This document shows, one piece after another, positions 9,406 through 21,416 of a DNA stretch of 64,000 bases. The stretch is taken from the NCBI GenBank assembly GCA_964036045.1, contig OZ038381.1, positions 152,228,352 to 152,292,351 of the forward strand, in the 5' to 3' direction. Every line of letters begins with the position of its first letter. The first letter of the stretch is position 1. The notes under the pieces are model-generated. The model was not told the origin of the DNA. It saw only the letters and a program-made list of their open reading frames with translations, and made no database searches. The position numbers were made by a program, and so were the translations under genes. Source of the stretch: Eutreptiella sp. 'Long Island Sound 2002'. Its lineage: Eukaryota; Euglenozoa; Euglenophyceae; Eutreptiales; Eutreptiaceae.

Positions 9406-9860
9406 CTCTCGTACTTGCCTGTGTTGACCTATTCTCAGATTGGCAAGCAGGTGGATAGCATGATCCGCCAAGGCGTGTTCCCTTGCCTGGAGTTCTTCGC
9501 TGAGGACAGCAGCTTCGTGTCAAACGACAACACTGCCCGCGTCGTCAACTCAGGCACTGCAGGTTAGTTTGACATCCGTTACTGGAGTTCGTGGAAACTG
9601 CCCATGTTGGACTGCATTGATTCCAGCCAGGTGTTGCAGGAGGCTGCTGAGTGCTGCAGCACTTATCCTGATTGCTACATCTGCCTGGCCGCCTTCGACT
9701 CCACGTAGCAGGTGCAGATATTTTCCTCTCGGTGCAGAAGCATGGCGATGTCACCCACTCGGCCGTCAATGGTGAGAAGGTGAACGAGGAATCACGCCCT
9801 GACCCGCACCTCAAGTTTCTCGGAAGGAGCGTCACAGGACTTGTTATACTGGGACACTGA
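9406..9860 (+). pseudogene. rbcS: Rubisco small subunit (rbcS) pseudogene
   Basis: A single frame from 9406 encodes LSYLPVL, QIGKQVD, PCLEFF, 'FVSND', 'DIRYWSSWKLPML' and 'AFDST*QVQI'. These match the mature Rubisco small subunit in order and spacing (known family landmarks: SYLP, QV.Y, PCLEF, YVSN, RYW..WKLPMFGC, FPDAY.RL.AFD, QVQI). The protein partners the chloroplast large subunit in CO2 fixation. Two in-frame TAG codons interrupt it: at 9565-9567, at a position normally Tyr, and at 9706-9708, just before QVQ. After QVQI the likely continuation ('FLSVQKHGDV') is in another frame. No intron is obvious across 9406-9720, so it could be a processed copy. The transit peptide and mature N-terminus are not recognisable. 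Confidence 0.85.
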
Positions 9861-10105
9861 TGTGAAGGCTGTACCCTACACGCAGGTACCCCTTCGCTCA
9901 CAGGGGGACCGCTCCGTGGATGATGTTATTACTGACGATTCTGTTTGGAACGTGCAGAATGAGTACGACGTTCTGACCCGCACCTGCGATTTCCCAGAAG
10001 GAGGGTCAAAGGATTTCGTCAAGCTTGACGCTGAAGACTGTGCCCTGAGAGCAGGCACCCCTTCCTTCCCAGGCGGACTGCTCTTAGGCTTGACCCTCTG
10101 ATTGG
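9790..10105 (+). repeat. Diverged ~176-bp tandem duplication after rbcS
   Basis: The word CTGACCCGCACCT followed by a similar ~30-base stretch ending GGAAGGAG(C/G)GTCA occurs at about 9800 and again at about 9976; the text that follows each copy (AGGCACCCC/AGGTACCCC, CTTC, AGG(G/C)GGAC) also aligns. This suggests two divergent copies of a ~176-bp unit. An 86-codon ORF (9841-10101) spans it, but I recognise nothing in it. Confidence 0.4.
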
Positions 10106-11359
10106 CCAGTGAATCTGTCAAAATTTCGACCGGCGTCTACGACGAATAGGAACATTTATGCTGACGTTTGTGAAGAACAGTGGGATCAGTGGGATTGAAA
10201 CATCGAGCTCTATGTTCATGTGGTGGAAATAATCATTGGTATTGGGATTGGAAGAATTTTAACATAATGCTGAGATCTTCATTTCACTTTGTTTCATGTT
10301 TTTGTATATACAGTTGGTACAGTTACTCTCATTCTCAGTTTCTCTCTGGGATTTGCGACCCTTCAGGGTAGTCGCCCTGGTTTGGTTTTGTTTACTCTGA
10401 CAGAAAATTTCAGTGCACTGCAAGTGTAGTGCAGGGGTGTTGGATGTTGGTCTAAAGAAAAGGAAAATACGCCGCAATTGCCAGACAACAACCATTATTT
10501 CTTGTTGTATACAGCAGTTGTTGGTGCGTGTTCGCGGAGGCTGCGCGCATGACAAATGGCATGCTAAGGGTGTTGAGCAGCGCAGGATTTGATGACCATC
10601 TGAGAACCAGGGAACCACCTGAATGCGATGTTTGGGAAGCCGTAAGACCCTGCAATCCCGGGTTTTGTTTCGGGCAAAACAGATGGCCTTCGGCCAGGGA
10701 GTGGTTGTCACAGGGGGCTACTGGTCCTTTCCTGCGATGCAATGCGGGGCAACTGTGACAAATGCTCTCACACACCATCTGCCCTGTCGCACCAACCTTC
10801 ATTCTGAATTTCTTCTAATTGTAGGAAGTGACCTTCAGGGGAACAGTACCATGCTTGCGTTGCAGAAACTCTGGTCGGTCTAGGAATCCATAAATCACTG
10901 TCAGGGAATTAACTCAGGGAATGTATTCGGTCAGATGGGGATTACGTTTTGAGGTCACCAAGTGTTGACAGTGCCGATAATTATTTAGGGTGCTGCTCAT
11001 TGGGAACCAGATGCTGAAAGAAATCTGTGGGCATCATGGTGACGACCAATGGACCCTTCAGGTAATGCCGTACAGATTCTGACTTCTGCCAAGTATCCGG
11101 CCCAGGAAATGCAGGCCCCAAAGGAGCCCCAGGGGACGCTCACTCTCTCTCCATTCCCGGTTGATGCCTTGAGCACTGTGGGTTGTTAATCCTAGGAACT
11201 TGGAGGATCCTTATCACTTCGACCGTCTGTCGCAGGATTGAGTCTATGGGCCTTGCCCTCAAGGTCGGTTTTTGAGGCCCAAAAAGGATACCAAGCCTGC
11301 GCCGGACGACTTACACCGGTTGAACGAGGGTATTTCACGTGTGACCAAATTGGAGTGAT
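10106..11359. other. No gene recognised
   Basis: Short open frames occur on both strands but none has a recognisable domain. Several CAG|GT-like and T-rich tracts would permit small exons, which I cannot confirm. Confidence 0.3.
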
Positions 11360-11930
11360 TGACAAGCGGAGCGCGCACACGAGCACACACACAGCCCAAC
11401 AACCCAGCCAGGAGTGGCGGGGCCCAGCCGAAACCCGGGCTGGAGTACACACACCCACAACGCACACCCGAGCCAGGAGTGGCGGGGTGCAGCCGAAACC
11501 CGAGCCGAAACACACACACCCACACCACGCACCCGTGCCAGGAGTGGCTGGGTGCAAGCGGAGCGCGCACACGAGCACACACACACCCCAACACCCCAGC
11601 CAGGAGTGGCGGGGCGCAGCCGAAACCGAAGCCGAAGCACAAACACCCACGCCGCACACCCCAGCCAGGAGTGGCGGGATGCAAGCGGAGCGCGCACACA
11701 AGCAGACACAAACCCCGACACCCCAGCCAGGAGTGGCGGGGCGCAGCCGGAACCCGAACCCAACCACACACACCTCCACCGCACACCCCAGCCAGGAGCC
11801 GCAGGGTACAAGCGGAGCGCACACACAAGCGCACACACACCCCAACACTGCAGCCAGGAGTGGCCGAGCGCAGCCAAAACCCGAACCCAACCACAACCCA
11901 GACCCAAAAACAAAAGCGCCACGCAACAGT
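11360..11930 (+). repeat. Imperfect tandem array, ~125-bp unit
   Basis: Two half-units alternate. One contains AAGCGGAGCGCGCACAC followed by CACACA-rich sequence; the other contains CAGCCGAAACCCGA followed by ACACACACCCAC. Both end in CCAGCCAGGAGTGGCGGG. The composite unit of roughly 125-130 bases recurs about four and a half times with point changes. All three plus frames are open across the array because the unit lacks stops; I regard these ORFs as a by-product. Confidence 0.8.
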
Positions 11931-12214
11931 AGGAAACCCAGTGTCCACACGTAGGATTTTATGGGGTCCAAAAATCCCAAAACCAGCTACAGTCAGAAAT
12001 ACTACTTTTTTGTCCAATTATACCATAAAGAGCATATTTTCCGGAGTTAGCCCCCCCCCCCACCCTCCAAATTGGAAATTTCCCAGCCCTCAGATCGACA
12101 ATGCAGGCTTGATTCCATCTAAAATCGGCCGTATCCCAGAAATTTGACATTCACCACCTAGTTGCGAATAGCAGCTTTTGTATAGCTCAAACCATACATG
12201 TTTGTTTTTGGCAG

Positions 12215-12745
12215 GAAACACGGTTTTTTGGTGATGGCGGCTCCAAACACTCGATAAGTTGCTCCAAAACCCTGCAAAACACGTTTTTCTGAGTCCACCA
12301 CACTCAAATGAGGGTATGAGGCCCTACAACTGACCACTCATGCCCCAAAAATGCTCCTTTAGGCCGAAAAATTGGCATTTTTCGGGCAAAAAAGGCGGTT
12401 TCTTGGTGATGGTGGCACTGAAACCCTTGGTCATTTGCTCTGAAACACTGCAAAACGCGCTTTTCTCAGTCCAGCACCCTCAAAACAGGGTATGGGGCCC
12501 TACCTGTGACCACTCAGGCCCCTAAAACACTGTTGTAGACCAGAAAATGGCTTTTTTTGGCCATTTTTGGCCAAAAAATGCGTTTTTTTGGTGATGGCGG
12601 CCCTGAGACCCTTGATTGTCTGCTCCAAAACCTTGCAAAACACTTTTTTGTGAGTCCAGCACCCTGAAAATAGGGTATGGGGCCCTACAACTGACCACTC
12701 CGGCCCCAAAAACGCTGTTTTAGGCCACAAAATTGGATTTTTTCC
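12215..12745. repeat. Three tandem copies of a ~178-184-bp satellite-like unit
   Basis: GGTGATGG(C/T)GGC recurs at about 12231, 12409 and 12590, and GGCCCTAC..(C/A)TGACCACTC recurs at about 12321, 12498 and 12683. Each unit also carries an inverted GGCC-AAAAATGG-type segment (TTTTTGGCCATTTTTGGCCAAAAAATG around 12550) able to form a hairpin. Copies are about 80-85% alike by eye. Confidence 0.75.
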
Positions 12746-13704
12746 GCCATCCGTGCCATGCAGGTGACCCGGCCAAACGAGATCCGGAGACCGGGGGTAA
12801 GGCTGCATCCTAAGGCATGCGCTGCTCTGGGACTCGAGGCGGAGCGTGCGACACCCAAGCACCTCCGAACCCCAGTACCAAGAACATGCATGCATGCCTT
12901 GGGAACGGGATACGCCAGGAAGTCTGGTGAACCCCTGGGGTTCTGCCGGAAGGAGGGGACGTGCGCAAGCACGGGGGGCTCCCCTCCCGGCATGACAAGC
13001 AGTCACGCTGGCGGCGATCAGCCCTCCCGGTGTTGCCCGGGCCCGCTTTGTTGGGGACCACCAGTCAGGTCTAGCGGGAAGTAAGCCGCCTCCCCTCTTC
13101 ACGCGCGGAACCTCTTCCTGTTCGTCACAGGGGCGACGCCAGGGGGAACCATGGGGCGCCTCTCCGCGACCGAGTGCACCTACCTACCTACCTGGAGGGA
13201 TTGACATTGGGTAGTTTTGTTTTGATTGAAAGGCCATCTAGATACCAGATGTGCATACGGGGCCTGGCGCCGAGGCTGCTGGCTGCAGCAGCCCGGACCT
13301 GAATCCCCGTTGCGCATGCACATGAACGAGAGAGTGGCTGCCCGTGGCAATGGAGCTTGGTGCTCGGGTCTTTCCCAATTTTCTCCGTCTCGACCTTGGT
13401 GCCTTCACATTCTCTCGGTCATTTCGGAGAACCCCAGGGAACCGGTGTTGTGCGTTGGGTACACATTCAGGTTCCCCTACCTGCATGAACCATATTTTTG
13501 TTCAGAAAATTCTGTTTGGCCCTTTTGCCCTATCTCGTTAGACCATATTTCAATAGGTCCAAAGAAGATTTTGCGTGAGGCAGTTTTAGCCCAGACGACG
13601 TGCGGAAAGCAAAAAGAAAAAGGAAAGAAAAATTTGCTGTTGCACCACACACATGGCTACATACATGCCGCGATGAATGCACGCCTCATGTGGCCCTTTG
13701 TCCC
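12746..13704. other. No gene recognised
   Basis: Short open frames are present in all orientations without recognisable motifs. A CTACCTACCTACC tetranucleotide run lies at ~13181-13194. Confidence 0.3.
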
Positions 13705-14525
13705 ACTCCAGCGCTTCACTTGGGCGCTATCCATAGAACAGCAAGAGTGCGCTTGCTAACCCAGTCCTGGGAGCCCCAGCACGTTACATGTCGCTCAGTT
13801 GGAACTGAGCTTTGCAGACGTGCGCGTTGGCGCCACTATTGGCAGGGTGTTTGTTAGTCATGGTTATTTGTGGTCTGTAGGTCATCTGTGGAGCACCGCA
13901 GTTTTCGTTGCACCACAAACTGACCTTGCTACTGCGTGTTATAGTCTTGCCTATCTTTAGTTTGTTTTATTGATTTGTTCGTGGAGACATCCGAACTCAG
14001 AGGTGGGGAACGGTCTTTGTGCGGGGCCTTGATGGCCTTTGGAGTATCTGCCCGCCATGATTTGCCTTCTCTCTACGGTCTACGGTCCTTGTTGGTACGT
14101 AGGCATCATTTCTCTCTTGAATATTCCGTGTTCTTCGAACAGGAAGGGTACATTCCTAGGGGTTGCCTTACCGTGCCACCCATGCTACTTTTCTATCTGT
14201 GTTTGAGTTTAGGCATCTTAGGCAGTTCTGTTATACACATACTGCCCGAAGGACCTAGAGGCCTGAGCCCTCCTCTAGTATGCCTAAGTACTCTGCTTTA
14301 TTTACTCTTACTGGACCGTCTCGCCTTGCCACCTACTGTGTTGGGTAGTGCTGTCTGAGATTGCGAACTGTACGTATACTATGTACGATGCCGCCCGCTA
14401 CACCGCCGAGGCAGCAGCGCAGTATAACCAAGTAGGTTACGGCACAGAATGGTTTGTGTGTAGGATTTTGTTTGTAGGGACTTTAGAAATTCATATTTAC
14501 ATAGATGTGTTGCTGGTACTAACTG
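13705..14525 (+). repeat. Long direct repeat B, copy 1 (821 bp)
   Basis: From ACTCCAGCGCTTCAC at 13705 to GGTACTAACTG at 14525 this stretch matches 22611-23430 nearly base for base (roughly 95% by eye, almost no length change). No protein domain is evident in it. It directly abuts the truncated end of the endonuclease/reverse-transcriptase fragment at 14526. Confidence 0.85.
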
Positions 14526-16423
14526 TAGTTCACCGGGTCGTGTTCCGGGCCTTTTTTGTAGAGCAGGACCAAGTTGGCTTCCAACCACTCATCAGGCATA
14601 TCGTTGGTAAAGTGAAGGTTGCAGACAGAGAGCAGAAATCGTTTCACTGGTTCAGGAGAGATGTGGAAGAGGTAACCATTCGTGGAGTCTCGGCCCCCCG
14701 CCTTTGAAGGTTTGCAGGATTGCAGGTAGGAGGTGAAACTGTGCCATGAGATTTCTGGCGTAAGGGTGATGGCGGTGGTTGGGGGGCACTGGGGCGTATG
14801 CTGGAGGAGTTCTTCGGCAGTGTGTGCACTAGGCTCATAGTTTAGAGGACCGCCCAGCGTGAGTAGGGTGTCGGAAAAAATTTCGGTGAGACGTTTAGTG
14901 TCAGATGTTAGTTTGCCTGTGTTTGGGTCTTTTAACGAGGCTGCTCTGTGTTGTGTTGGGTATGCCGCTTCGTTGAGTGTTTTCTTGATGTTTGTTTTTT
15001 GGATGAGGCACCTGTGTATTTTTGATCGTTCAGATTTGTTGTAAGTGTCATCCCATTGTTGGATTGCATCGTTCAATTGTGCCATTCGAGCCGGGAACTG
15101 CGGGTGCGTTGGGGGGGGCACATCATTTAACGCCTGGCGAATGAATTTGACGGCACGGGAGTCGGGTTTGATGCGGGGGGCTGTGGTGTTGTGGTATTGA
15201 GCGCTTAGCTCCTGAATGACCATGGAGGTGTATTTTTGGACCGTAGCAAGGGGGGTGTTTTGGATGAGAAAGGTAAATGCTTGGCACCAATCAGACATTT
15301 CTTTTAGTGCGTCGTTGAATGTGCTGATCTCAGATTTGTTGAGCTTTCTGAAAACACGTTTGGTAATTGTAGATGAGTGGAAGGGGGTGGGGGGGACAGA
15401 AAGGGTGCACGAGGAGGGATGGTGATCAGTAGCACGGTTCTCTGAGTGAATGCAGGCATCCAAGAGGGACATCTTCTCCAGTGAGGCCGGGGAAATGAAA
15501 ATGTAGTCTAATCTAGACGAGCTGGTACGGTGTCCTTGTGGATACCTGGTGAACTCGCGTGTTGTAGGGTTAGCCAGGCGGTAGGTGTCCCCCAGTAGGG
15601 GTGGGATGGCTGTGACTGAGTGTCTGATCCATGGCCAATGATTGTCACTCAGAAGCCCCTGGCTGTCCAAGGCGGGATGAATCAGACAAATGAAGTCACC
15701 CCCCAACAGAAAGCTTGGAAATTGCTTGAAGAGGGGGCGTAGGCTGGTTTCCACTTTCCTTCTCCATACCTCGCCTGCAGGCGCGTAAACAGAAGCGACT
15801 AGAAGAGGTGGTGCACCGGGCAGGGTTAGGAGGGCAGCTGTGATGAGTCCATCTTTGTCTGGATTGTCGCAAGGGGTGACGAACTGGCTTAGGAGGGGTG
15901 AGAAGGCTAAACTGGACCCGTGTTCAAGGTGGGGGGATAAGTTTGAGAAAATCACAGCTCTGTGGCCTTTTTAATTCTAAATGTGGGGCAGGAGGGGTTT
16001 TTTTCTGAGTTCTTGGAGGAAAACAATGTCAAAGCCTTGCTTGAAGTGTTGCAAAAGAAGGGGCGTCGGAGACCTCTTTTCTGTATTGTGGGTGACGGCA
16101 CGGATGGTGTGGATTAGATTTTTGGGTGATGACTTTGCCGGAGTGTAGCCTTTTTTCAGTTTGGTTGTCACCGGGGGAGGGGAGGGGGTTCTTGGGTTGG
16201 AGGGTGGCTCGAGTCGAGAAGTGTTTGAATTATGAGTTGGACGTGCGGCAACCGTCGGGAGGGTGGTAGGTTCAAGGTCGGTCGCCGTGAGGTGTGTGAG
16301 ATCTGGGGGTGAGGGAGGAGAAGGGAAGAAAGGCACGGTGTTCATGTGGGATTCCACAAGAATCGAGGCAGACGGGGCTGCTATGCCAGCCCCGATGAGC
16401 ACGTCCTTCAGACTTTTAACCAT
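14519..16423 (-). pseudogene. Non-LTR retrotransposon pol: AP-endonuclease and start of reverse transcriptase
   Basis: One minus-strand frame begins at an ATG (16421-16423) and contains 'FDIVFLQEL', 'GHRAVIFSN', 'FLLGGDFICLIHP' and 'SSRLDYIFIS'. These are the landmarks of the APE-type endonuclease (target nicking) of L1-like elements. A linker follows, then 'ANLVLLYKKGPEHDPVNY', the first reverse-transcriptase motif, where NYRP is expected next. Here the sequence instead runs into direct repeat B. A TAG (15977-15979) and a TAA two codons later interrupt the endonuclease just before GHRAVIF. A Pro/Thr-rich segment precedes the domain. The element is dead: the catalytic polymerase core is missing. 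Confidence 0.8.
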
Positions 16424-19205
16424 GGCATTCGCAATGGCGCAATATCATGGCGTATCGTAGTGACGCGTTCCCGTGGGGGGCCTGGCCACGGGACGCTGCG
16501 GTGGACACGCACAAGTGAGCAGGCAGGCAAAGCACTACGCTCACAGGGGCATCATTGCGCTCGTGTCATGTGACAAAGCGTTTCAGGATCCTTGCCACTC
16601 TGAAACAAGGGAACGAAAGTATGTACAGCAACACATCAGAATATGTACACATGGGGTTAAGACTGGACTGGGGTAAGGGCATCACAGGACAATAGATACT
16701 CAGTCCCAACTCATATCCCAATCCCAGGTCCGACCCTCTCACTGGCTGGTGAGGGCGGGGGCTCAAACAAAACCCATGCCCTGCTCAGTCGGGACCCTGA
16801 AACCCTGCCAACAGGGGAGGTGTCTCGCCCAGCCACAGGCGAGTTCCATGAAAACCAAGTGGCTCCAAGGTTGACCGACAGTAGTTCCTCATGCTCCCTC
16901 AACAGCAGGTCCCAACTCCCCTCTGAGCGAGAGATATGGCCCCGCCATTATCCCCCAGGAGTTGGTAGCTGAAAATGGGCTGTTTCAGCCCAAACTGATA
17001 TTAGCTCAAAAATCTCCGAAATTGACCCCTCGTCCGGACCCGCCAGAGGTAGGGACGAGGCCACTGACCCTATGCCCTTCGCCTAAGAACTCCCTGGAGC
17101 CCTCACCCAATCTGGTTCCCTCTGAGGTCCCGGCATCAGGGCACCACGGGTTCGTCAAGTGGGGTCATAATTGCCAAAATGGCAAAATCGGCCGTCTCGG
17201 TCGACCGTCCAGGGTAGGAAACCTTGGCGATATTGACGCGCCAAGCCTTGATTCACAACCCTTGATATCCCATTTGGTCCCATGCCCTGGGTTATGGCTT
17301 GCTGTCACACTGGCTGCTTGCTGTTCATTGAGGGGATGAACACGCGGATGGGGCAGAAGGCAGCATGCGGTGCAAAGGGGGAGATCATGGATCGCACCAA
17401 AAGTTGAATAACTCCGGATGAGCCGAAGGAGCAAATACGAAACTCAATGGCGTTGAACCGTTTGTCATATGCATCAATTTTCGCCTCTCCTTCCTGGCTA
17501 GATCCCGTGCCCAGGGGGGATATGGTAATTCCAATATGGCATACAATGGCAAAAACAGCGAAATATGGCCAAAATGGCCCACACCCATGATTCCATATCT
17601 CCATGGCCACGGGGAGGATTCTTTTAACTAAGGATGCTATAGACACATGGGACTTAGGTCCCAATATATGCCACTTGCCAACCTTCATGGTTGCCTCTAG
17701 CTATTTTCCCCATTGGAGAGAAAGTGACACACAAATGGGGGAGAATGGCAACATACCCGAAATTGGGTGACTCACAACTCTCCCATCGAGAGGAGAGGCC
17801 ACATGAGGAAACACCCCATTCGATGCGGGTTTATGTGCCCTCTCCGAATTGCCCTTACCCTTGGTCAAGTGGCGCACGCAACCTCGGGGGTGAAATCAGG
17901 GGGAGATGGGGTTTGTGGCCATTCGGGGCAAAACGGCCAAAATTCACCCAAAAGTGGTCCCTCAAAATATTGTATCTCCGTATCACAAGAGAAGGGAGCC
18001 TCGGGCTTTTGCATGGATGCAAACCGAAGCTTTGCTTCCCTTTTGCAACAAGGGTTGAGGTTCAAAGCACAATGGAAGCATTTTTAACACCTCAATCCTT
18101 GAAGCACACTATACATGGGAAAAAGTGCATATATCGGCGATATTGGCATGAACATATCTTTGGGACCTTGAGGAGCAAAAATATGAGTAAACACTTTTGG
18201 AGTAGCCCCATAGTAGGTGCTTTCAGATATGCACACTATGATTAGATTGTCTCCGCCCACTCGTGTCATTAGTGCTTGCATATGAGCGCGTGTGCAAAGA
18301 GGCAGTATGGTACGCGTGCTCACAAGGCGAAATTAGAGAAAATTAAAGACAAGCTTGTAAAAATGAACCAAGCGATCCAGGATGTTCTTCGTGGTCTCTA
18401 CTTTACATATTGCATTAGTTCGAGGCTCAACTCCCCATAGGCTTCGAGTACGAGCCTCAGGGATTTGGCCATTTTGGCCTAATTTTCGACCAAAACTTGC
18501 CCTCTTTCGAAAATAGAGTTTTGGTACGCATTGAATTGCGTGGAGCCATCGTTGAGTTGGCTCGAAAAACAGAAATGGCCTCAGGCTCTTGGTGTTGTGA
18601 GCATTCTGTTCGGTTTTTAACGTTCATGCTCACATGTCCACCAAATGAAGCGTTTGCGCACGCAAACGACTTGGGTTTGCGAAACCCATAGGCTGCCTAA
18701 AACACCGCCATTGCCCGCTTCCCTATACAAAATGATATGCCCGCGTGAAAGGGCCATGGATGAAACGCTTAGGGGGGGAATGTAGGATTCCGTCGGAACT
18801 CATGGTCCTTGAGAACCATGAGTTCGAGTGATCGACGGAAAAGCTTGCGCGCTGATTCTCTCGAAGACGCAACAGCGAAAAATTCTGGTGAACACACCAG
18901 ATGAAAGTACATTAAATACCCTCTAGATTCAGCCCTTAACATCTCTTAGAACCTCACAGGTACTCGAGAAAAGTTCATCACAAAACTCGCCACGGAGAAG
19001 CGACGAAGGCGTGCGAACAGGCGACATCAGGCGGCGATCTCATGACAATTAGAAATCGCGGTAGAAATCGGGTATTTCACTTTTTTCTGACTGAAAATCG
19101 CCTAAGACAATAAAATTATGGTAATTCTAAATCGATTCATTGGTTAGAAATCGGATTCCAGATTTCGCGGGTTAGAGAACAGGGATATCCCGCTGACAGC
19201 CGGTG
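16424..19205. other. 2.8 kb without recognisable genes
   Basis: Small ORFs (up to 184 codons at 17691-18245, plus strand) show no familiar motifs and no strong coding character. Repeated words such as CAAAATGGC and GGCCAAAAT suggest old repeats. The end near 19060-19180 contains several AGAAATCG(C/G) words (19049, 19061, 19147), a small local repeat just downstream of the AlkB-like frame. Confidence 0.35.
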
Positions 19206-19728
19206 TCAACGGTATCCGCACGGGTGTGACGGCTCACAGGCCTCCGCGCCATGGGCCATAGGTTCTGGGTACCGCTTCAGTAGAACTCGCTGCGTGTATT
19301 GGCCATTTCTTTCATCCATGGTAGTTTTGGGAATCGCATGCAAGTATGACCAGCGGGCTTCTCCTCGCAAACATGTAAGCCAACCGGAGTCCATCCAGTG
19401 GACATAGTGATGTCCCCCTTTCAAATGGCGAAGGTGCATGGGGACGGGACATCTGAGCTTCAAGTCTAGCACATATTTGCCCAACGCTTCGGCATCCACA
19501 TGATCCCCTATGCCTGAACCAGGCTCGCAACGGGCGACAGTCACTTGGTTTGGAGCATCAATAGAATTGCCGCGGGAGGACAACTGAAGCAGAATTTTTG
19601 CGATGTAGGGCTGGAACTGGGGTGGTAGGTCTTCCAACCGTGTGATATCGGTGCCATTAGCTCCCATTCCATAGCCAAAGTGCCTCAGATGTCGATGCAT
19701 AGAGGTGTCCCAATTCGGTTGGAGGTGA
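19206..19728 (-). CDS. AlkB-type 2-oxoglutarate/Fe(II) dioxygenase domain
   Basis: The frame carries 'FGYGMG', 'GSGIGDHVDAEALG' with the iron-binding HxD (H at ~19500, D at ~19494), 'GEARWSYLHAIP' with the distal His, and 'RVLLKRY', the position of the conserved Arg motif that binds 2-oxoglutarate. AlkB family enzymes oxidatively demethylate bases in DNA or RNA; all catalytic residues appear intact. The N-terminal part of the same domain (DGLDYFPELFTAEEE...LI) lies at the end of the preceding ORF. That ORF stops at a UGA (19729-19731), and skipping one base gives GAT-CAC and the continuous 'DHLQPNWDTSMHRHLR'. So the domain spans a +1 frame change. The protein ends at a TGA at 19206-19208. Confidence 0.8.
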
Positions 19729-19734
19729 TCATAT
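19728..19734 (-). promoter_or_regulatory. Candidate +1 frameshift site AUA-UGA-U
   Basis: The ORF2 stop is UGA followed by U. Skipping the U of UGA gives GAU as the next codon and continues the AlkB domain without loss. The same geometry (stop codon UGA-U, +1 shift to GAU) is used by antizyme mRNAs (established knowledge). A one-base sequencing or mutational insertion would look identical. Confidence 0.4.
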
Positions 19735-21416
19735 TAAAGTAATGAGGCTGTCTTCTTCCTCGGCAGTGAAGAGTTCTGGAAAGTAGTCGAGGCCGTCGGG
19801 GACTTTGTTAGAGGCGAAATGTGCAGGGGGCATTTTGTAGGGAGCTTCGGGGTTCTCTTCAGGCGGAGGGTCGTGGTCGACTTCGTTGGTGTCAATTTTC
19901 TCGGCTATCTCTTCCGGCCGAGCGTCCTGATCTACATTGATAGCTTCGGAGACGGAGTTCACCTCAGGCGCAGGATCGTGGTCGACTACGATGGTGTCGA
20001 TTTTCTCGGTTTTCTCTTCCGGCGAGGGGTCTTGATCCACATTGATGGCTTCGGCGAAATTGTTATCTTTTTGGGAGTCTGAGATGGCTTTGTTTCCAAC
20101 TTCTTTGTTCATGTTTGGGCTGTACGGGTTGTGGGTGTGCGCTTCGAGCATAGGAGTGAGGAGTTTTTGGTCATCCGTGTCCCCTTCGGTCTGAGGATGC
20201 ATCTCTGGCGAGGGCGATGGGTGGTCGATGCTTGGCGGTGACGGACTGGATGTGGTTGGGCAGGGAGTGCTTGAGGTTGACTTGGAATTGTCGGGTGCCG
20301 CAGCTCCTGAAGGAGGAAAGAGGGGTGGTGAAGGAGGGGAGGCCTTGTAGGTGTCGGCGAGTGTTGGGGTCTTAGGCGTGTTGTCTTCCGTGTTCCATTG
20401 GGATATTTTGTCATGCGGGGTCGGAGGTGGTGCGTCCAGTTTCTCTTGGAGTTCCATGAGTTGGGTGACAAAGGCTCCGGCACAGAGGGTTCTTTCACAT
20501 TGAAAAATGGCGATGAGGTCGTTGGGGTGTTTTTTGTCAGTGTGCGGTTTGAGGATTTTTTCCCGAGAGACATGGTCCGGTTCGAGGCAACGTGCAGATA
20601 TTCCCCGGTAGTTGGAGCCATGTGCTAGTAGAGCCAAGTCTCCCTTTTGATATTTGAGTTGGTATAGAGTGGCAACGTTGGATGACGTGATCACCTTGTC
20701 AATTGAGAGGAAGGGCCCTAGCAAGCCCATAACAATTTTGAACGAATGAAGAGATTCCGTCATCGGCGCGGCAACTTCAACTAAGCATGGGTCAGTCGGC
20801 ATGCGGACTGGGTCTTTCGGAAGAGGCCATTTGTCTTGAGGGAGAGCCGTAAATGCAGGGGAGGCTGCTTGAGGTTTTTCATCCCAAAAGGGAACCATGG
20901 CGCCCGCCGGTCCTTTGAATAACAAGAATCCATCGTCACGGAACAATCTTGTTGCTAGAGTTTGAAGCAGGGTTTTTTGAGGTTCGCATGGTACCGCCGA
21001 GTAGTCTAGGGTAACTAGCAGACTCGTGGAGTTTTTTATGAGAGCTCCTTCGTACATGCAGTAGCGTGGGTGGGCCGCATAATTCCGCCTTGTGATGGAC
21101 CAAATATCGCCCGCTTTGTCATCAGGGTTGCGAGATTTGCAATCACGAGAGGGTACAACCTGGAATGTTCGTAGGCTTTGGAGATCTTTGATACGCATGA
21201 TGAAAATGTCTTCTTTGGCAAACGCCGGAGAGTTGACCAGCGCATTGCGAAAGTAGGTGTTGAAGGGTGGTGTGAGGTCCCAATCATACCTCACAAAACC
21301 ATCAAGAGGAGAGCGGAAGTTGCGGATTCCTCCTAGTGGGTAGAAGGCATTGGATGAGTTGATGCTAGCCGCGTCACTCAAACGCCGAAGGCTGGATTGA
21401 AACCCGTTTGCATGAT
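19729..21416 (-). CDS. ORF2, unknown protein leading into the AlkB domain
   Basis: About 550 codons. I do not recognise the N-terminal ~340 residues. They are followed by a Pro/Ser/Thr-rich low-complexity linker and by a two-fold repeat with 'AINVDQD..PEE..EKIDT' and 'VDHDP.PE', acidic and probably unstructured. The last ~25 residues begin an AlkB fold. There is no in-frame ATG near the start: the frame opens after a TAG at 21418-21420 and overlaps the end of ORF1 by ~40 bases, which suggests expression by -1 frameshifting (a G GGT TTC heptamer lies at 21399-21405). A TTG at 21379-21381 is the only near-cognate start. Confidence 0.65.

Noticed and set aside
11192-12147. ORFs of 170-262 codons across the 11.4-11.9 kb tandem array
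   Set aside because: They are open in several frames because the repeat unit lacks stops; products are simple repeats.
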